Shown one piece after another: positions 47,940-56,000 of a stretch of 56,000 nt of DNA (positions are counted from its first letter, which is position 1; every line of letters starts with the position of its first letter). The stretch is from Glandiceps talaboti (Eukaryota; Hemichordata; Enteropneusta; Spengelidae). Where the stretch lies: the NCBI RefSeq assembly GCF_964340395.1, contig NC_135556.1, positions 23,844,223 to 23,900,222 on the forward strand. The letters are read 5' to 3'. The translations under genes and the position numbers were made by a program. Below the pieces are notes generated by a model. That model did not search any database. It was not told the DNA's origin and saw nothing but the letters and a program-made list of their open reading frames with translations.

Positions 47940-48660
47940 GCTAATTCCAATGAGGCAAATGCTGGACCACTCTTAGAACAAAGAATATGAAGTTTCAAGT
48001 TGGTGGTTTTTTTGGCAATAAAGTGAAATCTATGTGACATGAAATCATGAATACAGACTCTCCAGAACCTAAACATTACGCAAATGCCTTTATTTCCTGG
48101 AATTGGGTGTCCATTTTAAAGCATGGACTCATCAGTTTTACCTCTGGGTGTTAACCACCCCTCCTCTCGCTCTTCGCCACCCCCCCCCCCCCCGTTTTAT
48201 GGCAAATAAAGTACAATTTCTGTACCACAATGCATTGCCAAGTCATACCCAATTGTCTGACCGGATAATGTATCAAGCTCTTTTTTTTTGATAGCTCTGA
48301 TTACTACCACCTGTTTATTCCTCAGTCAACATGTACTTGTACTGGCAATACTACATACAGCATATAGGTTTCAATGACTTATTTCTAATTCAGTTTGGTA
48401 TTATACTTCGTCAACTGCTAGGTTTTCGCTGACAACACGAAATACAATTAAAATTTATTGTAAGTAATGTATTTTGCTTCAATGATTAATCCTTATTACA
48501 TTTTACTTCCGTACGTCAAAATAATACATGTACATGTACATAATGGATTGCCTAACATATCGTCTTTGATAATTACTACGAGCAAAAGCAAACAAACATA
48601 TTAATGATTGACTTCACCTAGACATAGCAATAGCGATAGACAGGCAAAACCAGTCGAAGT
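47940..48660. other. Intergenic, nothing recognised
   Basis: Contains a C run of about 15 near 48180 and no supported gene. Confidence 0.4.
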
Positions 48661-48668
48661 TTTAAGAA

Positions 48669-48669
48669 G

Positions 48670-48705
<36 letters not shown>

Positions 48706-48871
48706 TACGTACGTACATACGTACATACATACATACATACATACATACATACATACATACATACATACATACGTACGTACGTACGTACATACATACATAC
48801 ATACATACATACATACATACATACATACATACATACATACATACATACATACATACATACATACATACATA
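48669..48871. repeat. (GTGC)n-(GTAC)n-(ATAC)n compound microsatellite
   Basis: GCGT/GTGC units, then GTAC, then long ATAC tracts broken by another GTAC block near 48772-48786. Confidence 0.97.
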
Positions 48872-48872
48872 C

Positions 48873-49451
48873 AAAAAAATCTTACAAAACCTGCTACAAA
48901 ATAAACCTAAAGTAGTAAATAATTAAAAGATTAGGGATCAGCGACTAAAATGTTGAAGAAGCTTAAGCGCATATCACAAGCGAGAGTCTACTAGTAGTAT
49001 AATGACATACACTATATGTAGACTAAAGACCTATATGTATTTAGGACAGCACAGAATCATCCAATTTCAATTTTATCAGTCTCTGTCTTACGATATCTTA
49101 TCTCGGAGAAGTCGCGTAACGCTGGGCAACCAGAGTTCGTAGCTGGTTGCAGAGTTAGCTGTCTACTCTACTCTACTCCACTATTTGACTATGCATGGCA
49201 TTGAGTTCGTAGCTGGTTCAACGAAGATCGGCGAACCGCACTGACACAAACCAGCTAGGGAGACAAGGTTATTCGTCTACTGTCAGATCACGCACCGGTA
49301 GTCTTCCGCAAGAATGTGGCACGAATATTAATAACATTGAATGTATCGAATTCTGGTATTAATATTGGATTTACCTCAGAGTCTCAGTTGAATGGATTTT
49401 AAAGTTACAATCCGAACATTTTTTGACATTCTAGTTTTGTTCTACTGAGAG
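48873..49451. other. Intergenic, nothing recognised
   Basis: The phrase GTTCGTAGCTGGTT occurs twice (49134 and 49205), a small direct repeat. No gene. Confidence 0.4.
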
Positions 49452-49577
49452 TACTATATGTGTATAATGCTGTAATATTGTATGTGTATAATGCTGTAAT
49501 ATTGTATGTGTATAATGCTGTAATATTGTATGTGTATAATGCTGTAATATTGTATGTGTATAATGCTGTAATATTGT
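49452..49577. repeat. 24-bp minisatellite, 5 near-identical copies
   Basis: Unit TATGTGTATAATGCTGTAAT followed by ATTG. The 24-bp length keeps all frames open, which explains the YNAVILYV-type frame. The copies are almost identical, so the expansion is recent. Confidence 0.95.
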
Positions 49578-50100
49578 TATATGACTGTATAATGTATAGT
49601 TTAAGCAGTCTATGGGCAGTGATAAAGTTATTTCGCAAAGTTATGCAAAAAATGTACGGAAAAAAATGATGACTAATCATTATTTATGCAAATAGGCGAA
49701 AAGGCAAGGTATTTAGCGTAGAGACGATTAGTACTTCCTGTTATTTTCCTTTCCCCCAGGCTATGATAACGTTTTGACTTTAATATATCTTCCCTACCTT
49801 TATGAATTAGAAGATTGCCCAGTTAGGCTAAAATTGGAATAAAAAATAAAATGAAAGTATATTGATATATTTGTAGTAGCAGGATTCGTGTGATATTTTC
49901 CTTAGGAAAACAATAACCAAAGCAATACTATGTAGGCGTACGTCTACGAGGGTATTAGCAGCATGAGCGAACAAACTTTACAATTATTCTGGAAATGCCA
50001 AGATATTTATTTAAATACGGAAGGTAAAAATAACCAGCGTGTATGACGTCATCCTGGAAATAACAATGACGAGTGTCAGTGAAGCCAACCCATTCCAAAC
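49578..50100. other. Intergenic, nothing recognised
   Basis: AT-rich, no supported gene. Confidence 0.4.
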
Positions 50101-50166
50101 CAAGAAGAAGAAGAAGAAGAAGAAGAAGAAGAAGAAGAAGAAGAAGAAGAAGAAGAAGAAGAAGAA
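50101..50166. repeat. (AAG)n microsatellite
   Basis: About 22 AAG units followed by GCGACGACGACGA. The minus-strand poly-leucine frame here is spurious. Confidence 0.95.
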
Positions 50167-50169
50167 GGC

Positions 50170-52130
50170 GACGACGACGAAGTGTCCAATGGTGTGACAA
50201 TTACATTAATCTGGGCAATTACGATTAACAAGACCTGATGAAGTACAGATTAAACTCAACGTGTTACTTTGAAGCTTAACTCCAAATAGATGACATGAAA
50301 AACAAACTTTTTTGTTTAACGACACAAGATTGGGAATCAGTTTGGTATTTCTTAATCCATTATATGCAAGGCAACCCAGAGCAGGTGACCGTCACCACAA
50401 CTCGTCACGTGACAATTAACTTGTGATGTTCATCTTAAAAATACTAAGCAACACAAGACTCAGCATAAATGACAACGCAGGCGTCGTGTCGTGTTTAATC
50501 TCAAGATAACGTGAATAGGTTGTAAAAGTATAATTTGTCTGGCAACTAAAACATCGATCAAACTCTATCAGAGTTTTTCTGCCCTCATTTTGTTTACTTA
50601 TCATGTTATCATGATTATACATATGCACATCTGGTAAGCACATGTCGCGTTAATAACTTTAAAATTCCACGGGGAAAAACATACTATTCATAGGAAATGA
50701 TCATCCCTGACTTACTCATACTCACATCATATCTATTAAATTTAATAGAATTTCGTGACTGACAGCCGCACTGGCCATTTGAAAAAATGTCTTGTTTCAT
50801 GTAGGAATAACCATATTTTTAAGTCTTGAAATGGTATTCTCGTTAATAGGATTATCTGCTAATACAGTTACAACAAAATATGACGGTAAAAAAAAATACG
50901 ACGAATACTAAAATAAATGATGCAACGACTATTTTGTTCATCTTCGTAAACCCCAAAAGACATCTTTACGACAACGACACAACTCTTAACACATGCCGCT
51001 CTACTTCTGCAAGAGTGACACTCTGTTTGTATCGCGAGAACAATCATATGTTTCTTTGATATAATGAAATAACTGAACTAACCATTGATTTAGATCATTA
51101 TTTTTTATGCTATCATCGATGGTGTTCCACCGCAGGTTCTTGTTTGGAGGCATGACGTTATATTGTCATTTACTTTAACAACCGATGACCAGGAAAGAAT
51201 TCATGCCATGAAGTAGTTATTTAGGGAATTCAAGTAATTTAGTTTGTTAACATGCACGGACTCTCCTCCACTAAGTCACATTTCTTTAATTACACTCCTG
51301 TTAAAATGTGACAATATATGAGGACACCTTTTCATTCACATTAGCTTCCTAGGTACTAGGTTCGTTCCCTCACATATAGTGTAAGAAAACAAGCCAAAAT
51401 GGACAGATATGTTGTGAAGTAGAAAAACAACAACAACAAAAGCAAATAAGCAAACGAAACGCCTACCACATGGAGGAAATCAAGACATCTTCGTGCATAT
51501 CACCGATACTGAATAATTACGGTGGAGACGATAATTAAAATCATAACTCAGTCAAGATCTAGCGAAAATGAAAGACTAACAAACCTACATACAGATATAT
51601 ATTGAATTACTCATTGTAGGAAGCCAAGAAATTCAATTACCATTACCAAACAAGGATATAACAAAATACATATTGAGTATAAATTGACCGAGATGTTTAA
51701 GCCAAAAGGCAAATTGTAATCGCCCCCTTTTGACACTTTAATTTATGATTTAGTCAATTTGAAATGACAATATAACGTATGGTTTATTAATACATTGATA
51801 AGCGTGGGTTTATTTTCTGAAAACATATGACAGTCCACAGGGATCGAAATGAGTTTGAGATTAGATATGACTTCTTCAACTTACACACGACTTACATTAG
51901 ACTATATCATTACACACACTAATGCATTTATAAATGATGAACCACACTAGTCAGTATTATGACGTAATACACCGGTAATTATATATCTTAGGCTATTTTA
52001 TATCTATGAATATGTATATAAGATTACAACCACCCAAACTTTGTTTATCTTGTTGCTGCCTTGTCTTTGCACCTCAGATATCTATGGTATTTAAAGGTGG
52101 ATGGAGATGCCAGGCAGAAAAAAATGATAA
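50170..52130. other. Intergenic, nothing recognised
   Basis: AT-rich with stops in all frames; no element or RNA gene seen. Confidence 0.4.
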
Positions 52131-52133
52131 TTA

Positions 52134-52564
<431 letters not shown>

Positions 52565-52628
52565 CATGTTTACTGATATTGAGTTTGCAATGTTTACGTA
52601 AAATAGGTCTGTAATTTTGTTCTAAATT

Positions 52629-52808
52629 GTGTCTGTCTGTCTGTCTGTCTGTCTGTCTGCATATAAGTATGCGTGTCTGTCTGCATATAAGTATGCGTGT
52701 ATGTATGTATGTATGTATGTATGTATGTATGTATGTATGTATGTATGTATGTATGTATGTATGTATGTATGTATGTATGTATGTATGTATGTATGTATGT
52801 ATGTATGT
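52629..52808. repeat. (CTGT)n-(TATG)n microsatellite with a duplicated spacer
   Basis: CTGT units to about 52658, then CTGCATATAAGTATGCGTGT twice (52655 and 52680), then TATG units. Confidence 0.95.
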
Positions 52809-53486
52809 GTATGGAACCCCAGGCACCGCTGCCAACATTTCCATGTACATCAAATGGTATATTAGATATGAATAAACTTTAGTTTCTTTAAATGTGAAAC
52901 AGGTGTATGGCTAAAATATCATTTGATAAGAAATTGAATAAAGCATCCTGGCCTTTGTACATGTTGTATGAGGTTATCGCACATAGGGTTGAAGTCGACA
53001 ATTGCATACTTGTCGTTTTATCACAACCAGAAACAAAGACAGAGATATAGCTGTTTTTGTTACATAAATTACCCATGCCTATCTGTGAAGACTATATATA
53101 GGCCGTATCTATGTACGGTTGAAACGAAGTGTCTTGATAATATGTAGAACCAGCGCATACAAGCCTAGAGTCATGCCATGGATGTTTGCCTAGGCCTTCT
53201 ACTGTTGTCTATCTTTATTGAGTCTGACTCCTGATTCACGTTGTTCCGAATGAACAACGTTTCCACCACAAGTCATTCCTTCATCGTCTACTGACCATGG
53301 ATGTCATGTCAATGAATCAAGTTGTGCTTTCTTTTTTACCACTTCAGAATACTTTTATGGCTTGCTTTGCTTTGTATAGGTGGTATTGGCCCGCATGATC
53401 TCGTGAGATGTTGAATTGATCTCCAGTAATGTGATGATGTAAATCATTAGATAATTACACAGTAATTGTCACTTCATATCATTCTT
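52809..53486. other. Intergenic, nothing recognised
   Basis: No supported gene or element. Confidence 0.4.
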
Positions 53487-53494
53487 GTGTACGC

Positions 53495-53723
53495 TAGACT
53501 GTCGACAGTCGTTCGTGCCTTTTTGCTAAGTTTTATCTAAAACTAAAGTCGTTGCCTCGCTCCGATCCGGAGCAATACTATAACCACGTACTGATCAGCG
53601 AGTGCCGGTGGCACTCACAGTTCGTGCCTTCGACAAGCGCAGTTCCTATCAGTACGCATTAGCAGTGCTACGGAGCGAGGCGACGACTTTGGCACGAAGG
53701 CACGAACGACTGTCGACAGTCTA
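53495..53723. mobile_element. Fold-back/MITE-like element
   Basis: Left end TAGACTGTCGACAGTCGTTC with GTGCCTT pairs with right end AAGGCACGAACGACTGTCGA with CAGTCTA. A second paired block, AAGTCGTTGCCTCGCTCCG on the left and CGGAGCGAGGCGACGACTT on the right, lies inside. A third, shorter one (GTACTGAT against ATCAGTACG) is nearest the centre. Ends are flanked by TA within the terminal motif, which would fit a TA target, but the duplication is not independently proven. No protein is encoded; the 61-codon frame at 53602-53787 is accidental. Confidence 0.75.
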
Positions 53724-53732
53724 CACGTACGC

Positions 53733-53945
53733 CTGCATTGTCTCAATGGATATTACACATTTTCCTCAATGTTTGATTATAGAGTAGAACTGACCCTGAA
53801 CTTGTGAAATGTTGTTTCGTTTGGTAGTAACAAGTTTACCTTACTGTCAAATCAATAGACTTTACAATGTACACAAAACAAATATATAAATACGGTAACC
53901 AATAGCAACCTGAGTGTAATCAACCATGACCAATGAAAACAACTA

Positions 53946-53997
<52 letters not shown>

Positions 53998-56000
53998 AAT
54001 ATCAAAGTAGACTGCACAAACAACGAATAAAATTGACGGTTGGGATAAAATGACACAAATGACTGCTCCAAAGATTTGTTAAAGTCAATGTAAATTTTGT
54101 ACACTAGCCTATAGCGTTATAATAATTTTCACGACCTTAACATTTTTTCTCCGATGAAGAATAAGTTTGTGTACAACAAGATACGTTGTAAAACTGATAA
54201 TTGTATGGCTAAATCGATCTATATCGATACGACCATGTATTATGTGTATAGTGTAACAAACTGAAAAGTCGAATCAATCAGACACATGTTGAGAGTAATG
54301 CCTGAGGCGAGACGATTTCAAAATAGCCCAGGCCACAAACCGCCGAGAGGCTTTAATCATATTGTTCCATATTCGTTATTTTTATTACATGTACTATTGG
54401 CGATGACTGAAAGTTAAATAAACGCACTTCAGAAGTGTTTCTTTTATGACCTTTTCTTAATTTTCCGATCGTAAAACGCAATTTTGTTTGACAAAGATTT
54501 TGGTTTGTATACTCTAAGATAGGATCGTTTCGGATAGTGATTTACTGATCCACTGCTGTGAGTTAAACCCCAAATATGTTTTCTTCTTTTATTTAAAACG
54601 ACTGATGCATGGTGGGTTGTTGCGGGAGTTATTTCTGACTAAAAGTAAACCGTACCGCTCGAGGTAGTTTTCCACCTCGTTGACGTAGTAACATTGTGAT
54701 CTCATTAACGAAGGTGAAGCTTCGATTTGTGCGCGTCATCTTAAAAAGTTTTACTACTACACCAGAGACTGAAGAACTAGTTACTCAGTGTTTTGTCATC
54801 TATGTAAAGTCTAATAATCAAATCTTTTGTTTGTTCTTTCTTGGTTATCTACAAGTGTTTTATAAGATAATAAATCTCCATTTTATGATTGGGCCAATCA
54901 CACTCCAAAGTGGCAAAGTTTTATTAAGACTAATTGGATATGCACAACACGTGATCTCAATTGCCCTATATTTGAACTCACAGGTTGTCAGGGTATACTG
55001 CTCTGCATAGATACTAGAATGCTTTACTTGTATCGCTATGGTCCATGTGAAGAGAATACACTGTCTTGAAATACACGTATAATCAAAATAGACTATTTGT
55101 TTAAAGATGTGTTAAGTAAACCAATTGGTTGCACTCAAGTGTAAGCAGTAAAACCAAAGTAAACATGAACAAACTCGATTTATAACCAAACCAAACAAAT
55201 ACACATTCAAGTAAACACAAACAAAAGAACCAAATGGACAATAAGATGTATACTGACACGTTTTAACCTTAAATATGGGCATAATACCCATGTCTTGTAC
55301 ATACGGTGATTTTTACTGACAACTATCTATGCATAATCCGTTTTAATTATCAATAGCACTTTATTTTTGAGAAAAAAAAAGTTGATGAATGTCGAGTATA
55401 TGATAGTAGGGCGATCGTTATGTAAATATTGTGCAGGAGAATCAATTTGAAAATTAACAGGATTGCTTTAATGTCAGTTAAATAATAACAAAATATTGAA
55501 TTGAAATGAATTGAAATATATTCCACCAGAAAAGGAAAACAAAATATACATTCTTTGAAAGTAATACAAAACAGAATTCTGATTAGAGCCATATCTCAAA
55601 TATGATATCTTGATAAGATGAAGTAGCGATGACAAGAGAAGTGAATCAAACTCTGAATAGTTTGGTGAAATAAAAGAGAGAAAAATACAACATTTTAATT
55701 AAAACTACAAATTAAGACACCTTGTATTTGGAGATCAATTCGTCATGATTTGGCTGTCAATCGGAAAAAAGTGCGCGCTTTCAAAACTATATTGAAAAAA
55801 CTCAAGACATATATGTTGAAACAAGCATTTTGTGTGGTTTGACCTTATTAGCGCCATTGAACATGTTGAACAATACTTTGGTTCTGGTGTCTTTCGCGTT
55901 ATACAAAATTAAAATTATGAAAATTTGTTATGATTGATTGATTTAAGATAAGACTAGTTATAATGTAAATACCATAAGTATCAATCTAATTGATTGAATA
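53733..56000. other. Intergenic, nothing recognised
   Basis: AT-rich. (AAC)n microsatellite at 53942-53999. The frame at 54696-55010 lacks a recognised domain and splice context. Confidence 0.4.
53942..53999. repeat. (AAC)n microsatellite
   Basis: AACAAC units with one AGCAGC interruption near 53980. Confidence 0.95.

Noticed and set aside
54696-55010. 104-codon + strand frame
   Set aside because: No recognised domain, no splice signals and composition like the surrounding AT-rich DNA.

Overview
The window reads as nuclear genomic DNA from a metazoan, probably a marine invertebrate: spliced exons with canonical GT/AG borders, a non-LTR retrotransposon fragment of the L2/CR1 type, fold-back DNA elements, and a very high load of microsatellites. 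I cannot assign the phylum from the sequence alone. There is no operon, CRISPR, rRNA or tRNA signal that I can support. Most long open frames are translations of simple or satellite repeats and are not genes.

Layout. 1-8.2 kb is intergenic: a 7-unit minisatellite (262-505), a composite repeat with inverted ends (1316-3308), and AT, ACAT, CTGT and CT microsatellites. At 8286-8450 there is one weak candidate first exon on the + strand. 8.84-12.04 kb is a roughly 3.2 kb satellite-like array of ~66-bp units rich in GGTAGCG. A broken L2-like reverse transcriptase on the minus strand (12.04-13.37 kb) sits at its right edge, and a short stretch of satellite resumes beyond it.

16.4-21.7 kb holds three plausible exons (20813-20384, 19550-19407, 18404-18199) of an unrecognised minus-strand gene, interleaved with copies of a dispersed repeat. 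Its frame is interrupted twice, each time near a homopolymer run. 21.8-23.15 kb contains a local direct duplication. 23756-25375 is a complete 1.6 kb DNA element with inverted arms of about 435-500 bp, a 7-bp target-site duplication (AAAATAG) and a remnant helix-turn-helix coding fragment. 25.7-26.2 kb carries a small tandem duplication and an inverted relative of the satellite unit.

The one clearly identifiable gene is a secreted fibroblast growth factor on the + strand, with three coding exons (28097-28436, 33997-34121, 36890-37186). The introns are about 5.6 and 2.8 kb. The predicted protein is 253 residues: signal peptide, a short pro-like region with one N-glycosylation sequon, the beta-trefoil FGF core, and an unusually basic insert in exon 3. 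From 37.2 kb to the end I find no convincing gene. That stretch holds tetranucleotide arrays (43.2-43.8, 44.2, 47.0, 48.7, 52.7 kb), a 24-bp minisatellite (49.45 kb), a long palindrome framed by AT repeats (52.2-52.4 kb) and a 240-bp fold-back element (53.5-53.7 kb).

The most interesting items are the TIR element with its 7-bp duplication, the large palindrome at 52.3 kb, the higher-order structure and dispersed relatives of the GGTAGCG satellite, and two departures from the usual FGF pattern (a 7-codon extension of exon 2 and the basic insert). I found nothing that supports a novel multi-gene system.
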